A DNA stretch of 60,155 nt, taken from positions 1 through 60,155 of the forward strand of contig CACZJT010000007.1 of the NCBI GenBank assembly GCA_902781565.1, read 5' to 3'. The notes beneath the pieces were generated by a model that ran no database searches, was not told where the DNA came from, and saw nothing but the letters and a program-made list of their open reading frames with translations. The stretch is from an uncultured Ruminococcus sp. Its GTDB lineage: Bacteria > Bacillota > Clostridia > Oscillospirales > Ruminococcaceae. The translations under genes and the position numbers were made by a program. Below, one piece after another: positions 24,326 to 32,321 of this stretch (the stretch's first letter is position 1; every line of letters starts with the position of its first letter).

Positions 24326-26263
24326 ATGAAGAGTTTTAAACTTAGATTTGTTGCGCTGACGACAGCGCTGGTAATGACAGCAGGGATCACGGGATTCGGT
24401 GCTTCCGCCGAGGAAGAGACTCCCGATTTATACTCTGTTCAAAGCATCGTGCTTAATGATGTGCAGGAGTTGACGGTCTATGACATCGACGATCTTCCCG
24501 AGGAAGATACCGAGGAGATCAGCCGCAGCCTGTACGCTTCTTCGGATAATCTCACGGATTCTCCATTTCTTGAAGCCTGTTCCAAATCACAATGGGGTTA
24601 CGGTACTCTTTCGTCACTGTCAAACGGCAGTAAGCGTCAGGAGTTCTATAATGCGCTTTACGAAGCCGCTGTCACTTTCTGGCATTCTACTCCGGATCTG
24701 ACGAAAACCGCCATCGGTAGTTATTCGGACTATATATGCATGACAGTAGATTATTCGGAATATGGTCTGAGTAAGCTCGAAGCCAGTGAGACCTTCGGAG
24801 TTTTCAGGAATGATAATCCTGTTTTCTATTTCATCGGAACACAGATCTATCGCAGCAGTAAACTGTTATATATCTCCGCAGCCGAAGACTATAAGAGTGG
24901 TTCGCTGAGATCAAGCCATAATTCCGCTATCAAAAAATACGTTACTGATTCCGAAAGTCTTGTGAAAAGCCTTCAAGGGTACTACAAAAAAGCGGACAAG
25001 CTGTACAGAAAAGTCCTGAACGATATTGATTATGCTTACAGCTCCGACGGAAGTACCCCCGATCAATCCACCGATTCCCATTGTATTATAGGCGGCATAA
25101 AAAATGGCAGGGGTGTGTGCGAGACTTTTGCAAAAGTGTTCCAGCTGATCTGCTCTTACAACGGTCTTGATGTAGTGTTTGTCAGGGGACAGAGCAGGAA
25201 CAACATCAATGTGCAGGGTGCTCATGCATGGAATATGCTGAAGCTCAACGATGGAAACTATTATTATTTCGATCCGACATGGGACGATAAGAAGACAGTC
25301 TTTGAATACTTCGGTCTCGGAAAGAACAGCGGATTTGAAAGCTCGCACTGGATAGAATGGGATAAATGCAAGGAGCAGAATTATCTTTACAGTTTGCCTT
25401 CTGTGCCTGCTCAGGATTATGACCCGAATAAAGCTCATACTCACAGTTATTCCTCTTGGGTAACAGTGACTGCTCCGTCATGCACAACTCCCGGTAAAAA
25501 GCAAAGGACCTGCGTCAACTGCGGTGTTACCGAATCACAGACGATCGCGCCGACCGGGCGTCATACATATGTTGATACGGTGATCGCTCCGACCTGCACT
25601 GCGGGCGGCTATACGCTCCGTACCTGCTCCGTCTGCAATTATAGCTATAAGAGCGATACAAAAGCGGCAAATGGTCATACATTTGTAAACTGGAAGATAG
25701 TCAAGCCTGCGACCTGTACAGAAACAGGAGTTGAATTATCAAAGTGTGAGAATTGCACAAGCACTCAGACAAGGCTGACCTCGGCTAAGGGTCACTCATA
25801 TGAGAGCAAGGTCATAGCACCCGACTGTACCGAGGGAGGGTATACCGTTCATACCTGCACCGAATGCGGTGATACCTATGAGGACGAGTATACGGAAGCA
25901 AATGGTCACAATTTTGTGCTGATCGAACAGACCGCCGATTCTGAGATCTGGGAATGCTCCGAATGCGGTGAGATTAAGTCCGAACATATTGAAGTCAAGA
26001 CAGAACTCGGTGATCTTAACGGCGACGGTTCGATCAACATGGTCGATCTTGGGCTTCTCAGGCAGTATCTTGCAAACTGGGAAGTTGATATCATTCTCAG
26101 CAACACTGACCTCAACGGCGATGATGAGATAAATATGCTCGACCTCGCACTTCTTCAGCAGTATCTCGCAAATTGGGACGTCGAATTTACACATAAGACC
26201 GAATCGTCCGAAGAGAATGTGAGCAAGAATGAGAACGAACTCCCGATAGTTCCTGTATTGTAA
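24326..26263 (+). CDS. Secreted transglutaminase-like protein with Cys-rich repeats and C-terminal dockerin
   Basis: A 645-residue exported protein with a signal peptide at residues 1-28 (cleavage after GASA). A transglutaminase/protease-like core has Cys265 in GRGVCETFAKV, His300 in GAHAWNM and Asp316 in YYYFDPTWDD. Residues about 370-545 hold four or five repeats of about 40 residues with paired CxxC and a CT-x-G-G-Y-T pattern (zinc-ribbon-like). Residues about 560-615 form a type I dockerin with two calcium loops, LNGDGSINMVDLGLLRQYL and LNGDDEINMLDLALLQQYL. The protein should dock onto a cohesin scaffold or surface partner; the core may crosslink or cleave proteins. The gene follows a strong promoter and a 160-nt structured leader, with GAGGTGATG before the ATG. 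Confidence 0.9.
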   Translation: MKSFKLRFVALTTALVMTAGITGFGASAEEETPDLYSVQSIVLNDVQELTVYDIDDLPEEDTEEISRSLYASSDNLTDSPFLEACSKSQWGYGTLSSLSNGSKRQEFYNALYEAAVTFWHSTPDLTKTAIGSYSDYICMTVDYSEYGLSKLEASETFGVFRNDNPVFYFIGTQIYRSSKLLYISAAEDYKSGSLRSSHNSAIKKYVTDSESLVKSLQGYYKKADKLYRKVLNDIDYAYSSDGSTPDQSTDSHCIIGGIKNGRGVCETFAKVFQLICSYNGLDVVFVRGQSRNNINVQGAHAWNMLKLNDGNYYYFDPTWDDKKTVFEYFGLGKNSGFESSHWIEWDKCKEQNYLYSLPSVPAQDYDPNKAHTHSYSSWVTVTAPSCTTPGKKQRTCVNCGVTESQTIAPTGRHTYVDTVIAPTCTAGGYTLRTCSVCNYSYKSDTKAANGHTFVNWKIVKPATCTETGVELSKCENCTSTQTRLTSAKGHSYESKVIAPDCTEGGYTVHTCTECGDTYEDEYTEANGHNFVLIEQTADSEIWECSECGEIKSEHIEVKTELGDLNGDGSINMVDLGLLRQYLANWEVDIILSNTDLNGDDEINMLDLALLQQYLANWDVEFTHKTESSEENVSKNENELPIVPVL

Positions 26264-26268
26264 AAGAA

Positions 26269-26300
26269 AAAAGCTCCCCGAAGCAAAACGGGGAGCTTTT
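26269..26300. terminator. Bidirectional terminator between the dockerin gene and the ACP gene
   Basis: AAAAGCTCCCCG / CGGGGAGCTTTT perfect 12-bp stem, T-tract on both strands. Confidence 0.92.
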
Positions 26301-26311
26301 GCATATAGGTA

Positions 26312-26554
26312 TTATTTTCCGCGCTTCATGATAATGCCGACCATTTCGCCGACATTCTTCATGCCAGATACTTCGCCCATCTTGAACCGAAGCCCGAATT
26401 CGTCCTCTACAGCGCCGATCAGGTTAATATGCTCCATTGAATCCCAGTCCTCGATATCGTCGGCGGTGGTCTTTGCTGTCAGGCGTATCGAATCGTCGTC
26501 GAAAACGTCGTGGAAAACAGCCTCAAGTCTTTTGTATACTTCCTTTTCGTTCAT
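26312..26554 (-). CDS. Acyl carrier protein
   Basis: An 80-residue carrier protein. Phosphopantetheine would attach to Ser39 in DWDSMEHINLI. Acidic helices and an FGLRFKMGEV segment fit the four-helix ACP fold. It is the last gene of the MBOAT-DHHW-FkbH-ACP operon, and its ATG overlaps the FkbH stop. In that setting it is a dedicated carrier, functionally like DltC, for the acyl unit made by FkbH and not for fatty-acid synthesis (inference from context). AAAGGA lies upstream within the FkbH gene. Confidence 0.92.
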   Translation of the reverse strand: MNEKEVYKRLEAVFHDVFDDDSIRLTAKTTADDIEDWDSMEHINLIGAVEDEFGLRFKMGEVSGMKNVGEMVGIIMKRGK

Positions 26555-28347
26555 TATAAACTATCCTTTCCTGTGGAGATATATTTATTCTTATCGGTAT
26601 AATCGGTGATATCAAGCTCGTATTTCGCGCTGCCGTCGTCCTCTTCGGTGACAAGACGGAATCCCAGCACGCTATCATAGAAATGCTTTACCATTTTGTT
26701 CTTTGCGGTCGGTATATATTCGCCTATAAGTTTCTTTATTCCCCGCGCTTTGGCTTCTTTTACAAGTCCGTCGAGCATTGCAAGCTCCATATCTCGTTTC
26801 AGTACCCGACAGCTCATGAGCCATAGCGTGATGTAAAGCGTGTCTTCCTGTATCTGCCCTATCACGACTGATACGACTCCGTTGTCGCCGAACCTGTCCG
26901 AGAGCTTGCCGTAAAGGGTGATATACTCGTCGGAAGCCGCAAAGCCCGCGATGTCGCTCTCGCTGTATCGGCGGGTAGTGAGGTTGAACTGATTGCTCTT
27001 GTTTGTGAGCTGTGCGATGCGCTGATAGTATATCTCTGCAAAAGGCATTATCTCGCCGATCATTTCAAGGCTTTTAAGATACTCTCCGTAATCGGTGACG
27101 CTTGCCGCAAGCTCTGCACGCTTCGCGTTTTGACGGTACATCTCGCTTCGTTTCAGGTCGTCCGCAGATATGGTGACAGGCTCAAAATAACCGCTCCTGC
27201 TGATGGCGGTGATATATTTCTCGGGCTCGGTAAGCTCGGGTATCGCGGCTTCGGGAATGCTCTGACGGACTATCTCGCGCTCGGCGGGGTTATCGTCCGC
27301 AAAAACGATAGCGGAGGGAAGCAGATCGAGCTGTCCCACCGTTTCGAGCAGGTTCTTGTCTTTAGGATCCCAATTAGCCTTTATGAGCGCGAAATCATCG
27401 GGACGAAGGGCACCCTCGGGGTGGTTCAGTCCCGCAAGTGCGTTCTCTTCCTCGTTCTTAGAGCAGACGGTAAGCACCGTCCCAAGACTTTTAAGCTGTC
27501 CCGCGTACTTCTGGAACTCGTAGTAAGCCTGCGAAACTCCCGTTTCCTGACCTATCGCCAGCCCGTTCACACCGTCATCGCCGACTATTCCTCCCCAGAG
27601 GGTGTTGTCGAGATCGAGGGCTAATAGCTTTCTGTTCTTGCCGTAGACGGATTTCACGATGAGCGCCAGCTGATAGCCGATGTAAGGTACGGCTTCTCTC
27701 GCACACATATACTTGTACATATACCAATAACTGCGGTCGTGCCAGCGCTCCAGCCCGTATTCGGCAGAGGTGCGGTTCAGGTCGAGCAGGTAGAAATTTG
27801 AGTGCTCCTGCGCATAGTCGGCAAATCTGAGGTTCATTACGTTCACCGCATATCCGAGGGCGGAGTGGTGTCGGCAGTCCATATTGCCCATCAGCGCATA
27901 AAATGGCAGCTCGAAATTGTTCTGAATGACAGGACATCCGAAGCGTCCCAGCTTGTCCCAAAGCGTTTCAAAGCGTCCGAATTCTGCGTCAAGGAGTGCT
28001 TTTGAATCCTCCCGAGTGCGGGCGGGGTCGGGCTCAAAACGGAGGTTGCACAGGGAGGTGCAGACGTAGATAAGGTCGGGGGAAAAGCTGTCAAGCTCCG
28101 CATTCCCGAAAACTCCGTCCTCCCAATACTGCGCGTATTCCGACTGATAGAATTTTGCTTCGATGCCGAAGTTCAGAAGAAACAGCTCCGCCGCCGAAAC
28201 GATATCCTCGGTCGTCGAGCCGCCTAAGACGGCTATCTTCTTTTTCAGGCGGGAAGTTCCGTCCGCAAGCAGCTTTCTTTTCAAAGCCTTGCGTTTTTTT
28301 AGTATATACTGTGTGTCAAAGGGATATTCGAGCTCCCTCAAAGCCAT
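26554..28347 (-). CDS. FkbH-like HAD-IIIC family acyl-loading enzyme
   Basis: A 597-residue three-part protein: an N-terminal SGNH-like region (IAVLGGSTTEDIV), a central HAD domain with LLALDLDNTLWGGIVGDDG at about residue 240 and FADDNPAEREIV, and a C-terminal GNAT-like region with LMSCRVLKRDMELAMLDGLV (about residue 510; the Cys is a likely acyl-transfer residue). FkbH enzymes of polyketide pathways take 1,3-bisphosphoglycerate, remove phosphate and load D-glycerate onto an ACP. Here no polyketide gene is near; an ACP overlaps downstream and a membrane O-acyltransferase lies upstream. A role in supplying glyceryl-ACP for surface acylation is therefore proposed. The start has GGTGG upstream. 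Confidence 0.9.
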   Translation of the reverse strand: MALRELEYPFDTQYILKKRKALKRKLLADGTSRLKKKIAVLGGSTTEDIVSAAELFLLNFGIEAKFYQSEYAQYWEDGVFGNAELDSFSPDLIYVCTSLCNLRFEPDPARTREDSKALLDAEFGRFETLWDKLGRFGCPVIQNNFELPFYALMGNMDCRHHSALGYAVNVMNLRFADYAQEHSNFYLLDLNRTSAEYGLERWHDRSYWYMYKYMCAREAVPYIGYQLALIVKSVYGKNRKLLALDLDNTLWGGIVGDDGVNGLAIGQETGVSQAYYEFQKYAGQLKSLGTVLTVCSKNEEENALAGLNHPEGALRPDDFALIKANWDPKDKNLLETVGQLDLLPSAIVFADDNPAEREIVRQSIPEAAIPELTEPEKYITAISRSGYFEPVTISADDLKRSEMYRQNAKRAELAASVTDYGEYLKSLEMIGEIMPFAEIYYQRIAQLTNKSNQFNLTTRRYSESDIAGFAASDEYITLYGKLSDRFGDNGVVSVVIGQIQEDTLYITLWLMSCRVLKRDMELAMLDGLVKEAKARGIKKLIGEYIPTAKNKMVKHFYDSVLGFRLVTEEDDGSAKYELDITDYTDKNKYISTGKDSL

Positions 28348-28353
28348 GATGTG

Positions 28354-30642
28354 TTACCACCCTTCGTTGTAGACCTGACCATCCGCGGTATTATCGTAAT
28401 ACTGCTCCTGCTGCGGGGCTTCGGTCTGTGTTTCTTCGGTCTCTGTTTCGGTCTCGGGCTCTGCGAACTGATACTCCGTCGTCGTGGTTGCGACGTTTAT
28501 CGGCGAACCCTCCTGAACGCGGTCGTTGTTTATCAGCACGATATTTGAATCGGTATGAGCCGCCTGCAAGGATACCGCGAACAGCACGTCCGTAGCCCCC
28601 ACGCGCTCGATGAAGTCAATGGCGTTCACATCAAGGTATCTGAAATCGCATACGTAGATGCGCTCAAAACCGTGAGTGAGGTAAGGCACGAGTGCGTTGC
28701 CGTAGCTGTCCTTGATGATGACGAGCGTTCTGCCGTTCTTTACGTCCGTTTCGATCTCTGCGATCTCGTTGTCATCGCCCAAAATAGCCGAGTAGCAGGC
28801 AACTCCCTCGGCGTAATCGAAGAACAGAGAGCCGCCGTACTGCGGGTTCGCAAAGTAGGAATCGTAGTAGGTCACCGCAAGCTCATCGTTGTTGTCAGGC
28901 TTGTGGTAGATGAAGGTATCGGGGTTCTTGTTGAGTTCTTCATCATAGTCGCTGTATGCGTACATGGTGCCGACGAAGTTCTTGATCTTGTGAGTGCTGT
29001 AAGTCGAGATGTCGGGGAAATCGAACATCGCCGTCTTTGAGAACACCTCTGCCGCGTAGTAAGCACCGAGAGGCTGCCAGTGGTGGTCGGTGCGGGAGTA
29101 AATGTACTCCGCCTTGTGAGCGTCAAGTGCGTCAAAGACATCAATATTCACGACGCCTTTAAGATTGTTGCCGATGTTCTTTATGCAGTCATGCTGCGAG
29201 GTGAACTGATCCGCTAAATTCGAGGGCATATAGTAAGCCGCAGCGCTGGGCATATTCAGCGTGTATACGTTCACCTTGCTGTCGAGGTCGTCCTTGTACT
29301 TGTTCACGACCTTGGCGTATTCCTCGCCCATGTCGAAGGTGCCGTAGAATGCGCTCATGGCGCGGACGTTCTTGCCCTTGCCCGAAACGACAACGCTTCC
29401 CATCCATTCGCCGTCCGCGGGGACTTCGATCTCCCGTACGGTCTCGGTCTTTTTCTTGGTCTTCTTGGCAGTCGTTGTGGTGGATTCTAAGGGAGCGGTC
29501 GTGGCTTGGGTTGTCGTGGCAAAATCGGTGTTTATGGTCACGGCTTCCGTCTGTGATGTCACAGTAGGCGCAAGTGTTTCCTTTGTGACGTTCTGCGCTT
29601 TGCCCTTGATCTTAACATCGTCCATTGCAATGCCGAACAGCTTGGAGAAATTGCTCGACATGGGTTTGAGCTTTTCGCGTATCGGAATGGTATCGGTGTA
29701 CCATTTTGAAATGTCGGTAAAGTAACTCCCGTCAGCGAGGTTTTCTGCGGTCATGGAGGGCTTTTCGGCGAGAAGACGGTTCTCGGACTGAATGAATCCG
29801 CTGCTCCTCGGAACGACGATCAGCGCAATACCGATGCCGAACAGCAGAGTAAAGCACACCGCCGCATTCGCAACGGCAGTCTTGCGGTTGATCTTCTCTA
29901 TCTCGCTGTCAGTTCCGTTATCCTCGGGAGCAGTGTCCCCGGCTGTTTCGGGAACAGGCACAGGCTCGGTTTTCTTAGCTTTCTTCTGTGCGGGAGCGGA
30001 AGCCTGCTTTTTCTTCTTGGGAGCGGGTTTCTTTTCGGGCTCCCTGACCTCCGGATTTTCCTCCGCCTTAGTATCGTTGCCGTCCTCTGCGGGCAGCTTC
30101 ATGATACGGGTGGGCGCAAACATATCCTCCTCCGCGAACTGCGGAGCATTTTTCTTCGGCTTTACGGGGTCGTAATGCTTGGTGTCCTCGATATGCTGAA
30201 AGCCTGCAAGCGGCGGAACGTCCTCGGGAGTATCGTCCATGCTGTTGAGGGAAGCTAAAATGCTGTTCATTATCTGCTTTTCGCGCAGTCTTTCGGGACT
30301 AATGCGCTTGTTCAGCGGCAGGGGAGGGATAACGTCCTTCTCGTGTCGGCGCACCGAGGGTCTTCGTGCTGTCTCGCCATTAAGACCGCTGCGCACCTCC
30401 GATACTGCGGTGGTAGTCCTTGTTTCGCTTTCGGGCTTTTGGGTCTTCCTGCGGGTACGCTGTCTTGAAAGCTCATCGGAGGCGAGCCCCGCGCTCCTGC
30501 GGCGTTTAGCCTTTTTCGGAGCGGCTTTGAGACTGCTCCTTGCGGCTTCCTCGGCTGCCTGTTCCTCGGCGCTGCGCTTGCTGTTATATTCCTCGATGAG
30601 CTGTTCGAGTTCGCCGTTATCCTTCTTTGAGGAGTCGTTCAT
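28354..30642 (-). CDS. DHHW-family membrane protein, probable extracytoplasmic partner of the MBOAT
   Basis: A single-pass protein of 762 residues from ATG 30642 (766 from ATG 30654). AGGAG directly abuts ATG 30654, which is too close for initiation, so 30642 is preferred. Residues 1-255 are charged, low-complexity and cytoplasmic (Lys/Arg/Ala/Pro-rich, with an early coiled-coil-like segment). One membrane helix lies at about 261-282. The outer part begins FIQSENRLLAEKP as in AlgX/AlgJ/DHHW proteins, has a Thr-rich linker (about 370-405), then the family motif SRTDHHWQPLGAYYAAEVF with Asp523-His524-His525-Trp526 (counting from 30654). Such proteins work with MBOAT enzymes to move an acyl group onto a glycan outside the cell. 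The long basic cytoplasmic tail is unusual. Confidence 0.85.
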   Translation of the reverse strand: MNDSSKKDNGELEQLIEEYNSKRSAEEQAAEEAARSSLKAAPKKAKRRRSAGLASDELSRQRTRRKTQKPESETRTTTAVSEVRSGLNGETARRPSVRRHEKDVIPPLPLNKRISPERLREKQIMNSILASLNSMDDTPEDVPPLAGFQHIEDTKHYDPVKPKKNAPQFAEEDMFAPTRIMKLPAEDGNDTKAEENPEVREPEKKPAPKKKKQASAPAQKKAKKTEPVPVPETAGDTAPEDNGTDSEIEKINRKTAVANAAVCFTLLFGIGIALIVVPRSSGFIQSENRLLAEKPSMTAENLADGSYFTDISKWYTDTIPIREKLKPMSSNFSKLFGIAMDDVKIKGKAQNVTKETLAPTVTSQTEAVTINTDFATTTQATTAPLESTTTTAKKTKKKTETVREIEVPADGEWMGSVVVSGKGKNVRAMSAFYGTFDMGEEYAKVVNKYKDDLDSKVNVYTLNMPSAAAYYMPSNLADQFTSQHDCIKNIGNNLKGVVNIDVFDALDAHKAEYIYSRTDHHWQPLGAYYAAEVFSKTAMFDFPDISTYSTHKIKNFVGTMYAYSDYDEELNKNPDTFIYHKPDNNDELAVTYYDSYFANPQYGGSLFFDYAEGVACYSAILGDDNEIAEIETDVKNGRTLVIIKDSYGNALVPYLTHGFERIYVCDFRYLDVNAIDFIERVGATDVLFAVSLQAAHTDSNIVLINNDRVQEGSPINVATTTTEYQFAEPETETETEETQTEAPQQEQYYDNTADGQVYNEGW

Positions 30643-30676
30643 TTGGGTGTTCATCTCCTAAATTATGGAACTTATG

Positions 30677-32095
30677 TCAGAATCTGAAATAAAGGAAGGG
30701 ATTGTTCGTTGTGTTGAGCAGAAGTATTCCCGAAAGTATCAGCAATACCGCATTGCAGACTATCTTTGACATCTGTATCGCGTAGGTGCCCTCGGTGCTT
30801 TTTTCCGCAAGCTGTGAGAGCTTTTTGCCGATCGGCAGGGTCAGTAACAGAGCCGCCGCGAACAGGAAAACATACTGCATGAATACCTGATCCATAATAG
30901 TGTTCGAGAGCTTCGCACCAACGCCCACAAGCGACTTGAAGAACCTTCCGAGAGCGGGTATATCCTCGAAATAGAATATACCGAAGCCGATTATTATGAC
31001 CGCCTTGGTGTAGATATGCGCTATCACGGCGGGCAGCTTCTTCATCTTCTTTTTGCCTATAAGCGTTTCGATGAAAACGAACAGTCCGTAGTACAGTCCC
31101 CACAGCACGAAGTTCCAGCTTGCGCCGTGCCACAGTCCCGTGCAGAACCATACGAGGAACAGTCCGCCGTACTTTCTTCGCTTTCCGAATATCGGCACAT
31201 ACAGCAGGTAATCTCTGAAAAAGCTCCCGAGGGAGATATGCCATCTCTGCCAGAATTCGCTTATGCTCTTGCAGATAAAGGGGTAGTTGAAGTTCTCGTC
31301 AAAGTGGAAACCGAATATCCGTCCCAGACCTATCGCGATGTCCGAGTAGCCGGAGAAGTCGAAATAGTACCACAGCGCCACCAGCGCCGCGCCGTACCAC
31401 GCGCCGAAGACCGTCAGGTTCTCCGAAGCCGCGTACCCGTCGGAGGCTTGCCCGAAACAGGCGGTAACGGCAAGGTTCAGATTGTTAGCGACTATGACTT
31501 TCTTTGCGATACCGATTATCACACGGGTGAAGCCGTCCGAAAGATCGGCGGAGGTAGTCCTGCGGTCATCTATCTCCTCGGCAATGAGCGAGTATCTTAC
31601 GATAGGACCCGCCACCAACTGCGGGAACATCGAGATATACAGCAGATACTTGCGGAAGCTGCGCTGAGAGGGGGTCTTGTCCCACCAGCAGTCGAGGGTG
31701 TAGGATATATTCTGGAAGGTAAAGAACGAAATGCCGATAGGCATATGCATTTTGGGTATCGGAAGGTTTATAAAGGGTATGAGATTGAGGTTCTCGGCGA
31801 TGAAGCCCGAGTATTTGAACACCGCGAGTATACCGAGGTTCACTACCAGTGAAAGTGCGAGATAGCCTTTGCCCTTGTCGGTGTCCTTGTGCTTATCGAG
31901 CAGCCGTCCCGCGCCGTAGTTGAACAGGGAGCTTGCGATCAGAAGCAGGATATAAAGCTGTTCGCCCCATGCGTAGAAGATCAGCGAAAAGAGTATCAGA
32001 ACGTTGTTTTTCCATTGCAGCTTCGGCATAGCGAAGTATAAAAGCAGGCAGGCAGGCAGAAACAGAAAAATAAACAGCTCGTCTGCAAAGACCAT
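30677..32095 (-). CDS. MBOAT family membrane O-acyltransferase (AlgI/DltB type)
   Basis: A 472-residue polytopic membrane protein of the MBOAT family, usual length. Signature regions are PIGISFFTFQNISYTLD, FPQLVAGPIVRYS, FDFSGYSDIAIGLGRIFGF, FWQRWHISLGSFFRDYLLYVP and the catalytic-His segment CTGLWHGASWNFVLWGLYYG. The family passes acyl groups from a cytoplasmic donor across the membrane to an extracellular glycan or teichoic acid. It is the first gene of a four-gene operon with a perfect promoter (32168-32196). The downstream ACP is the likely donor and the DHHW protein the extracellular partner. AAAGGTGA precedes the ATG. Confidence 0.94.
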   Translation of the reverse strand: MVFADELFIFLFLPACLLLYFAMPKLQWKNNVLILFSLIFYAWGEQLYILLLIASSLFNYGAGRLLDKHKDTDKGKGYLALSLVVNLGILAVFKYSGFIAENLNLIPFINLPIPKMHMPIGISFFTFQNISYTLDCWWDKTPSQRSFRKYLLYISMFPQLVAGPIVRYSLIAEEIDDRRTTSADLSDGFTRVIIGIAKKVIVANNLNLAVTACFGQASDGYAASENLTVFGAWYGAALVALWYYFDFSGYSDIAIGLGRIFGFHFDENFNYPFICKSISEFWQRWHISLGSFFRDYLLYVPIFGKRRKYGGLFLVWFCTGLWHGASWNFVLWGLYYGLFVFIETLIGKKKMKKLPAVIAHIYTKAVIIIGFGIFYFEDIPALGRFFKSLVGVGAKLSNTIMDQVFMQYVFLFAAALLLTLPIGKKLSQLAEKSTEGTYAIQMSKIVCNAVLLILSGILLLNTTNNPFLYFRF

Positions 32096-32167
32096 CGGTA
32101 ATCGTCACCTTTCCCTATATAAACGGGGATAGTTTCCCCCTTATTCGTCAAATAAATACACAAATTT

Positions 32168-32196
32168 ATTATACCTTATTATCCTGTTTGTGTCAA
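32168..32196 (-). promoter_or_regulatory. Promoter of the MBOAT-DHHW-FkbH-ACP operon
   Basis: Minus strand TTGACA, 17-base spacer, TATAAT: both boxes perfect. Confidence 0.9.
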
Positions 32197-32279
32197 TAGG
32201 CTATTTAGACAAATTACGTCAGCTTTCGTGAGGGAATATGGGCTTGATTTTGTTTCGGTGATTATTTGCAAACATAAAG

Positions 32280-32313
32280 CGGCGCACCGCGAGGAGGTGA
32301 ACGCGGTGCGCCG
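32280..32313 (-). terminator. Hairpin terminator of the ECF sigma / PASTA operon
   Basis: A perfect 12-bp stem CGGCGCACCGCG / CGCGGTGCGCCG with a 10-base loop, nine bases past the minus-strand stop. The following T-tract (CTTTATGTTTG) is modest. The plus-strand loop reads AGGAGGTGAA, probably by chance. Confidence 0.65.
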
Positions 32314-32321
32314 AGGAGGGA

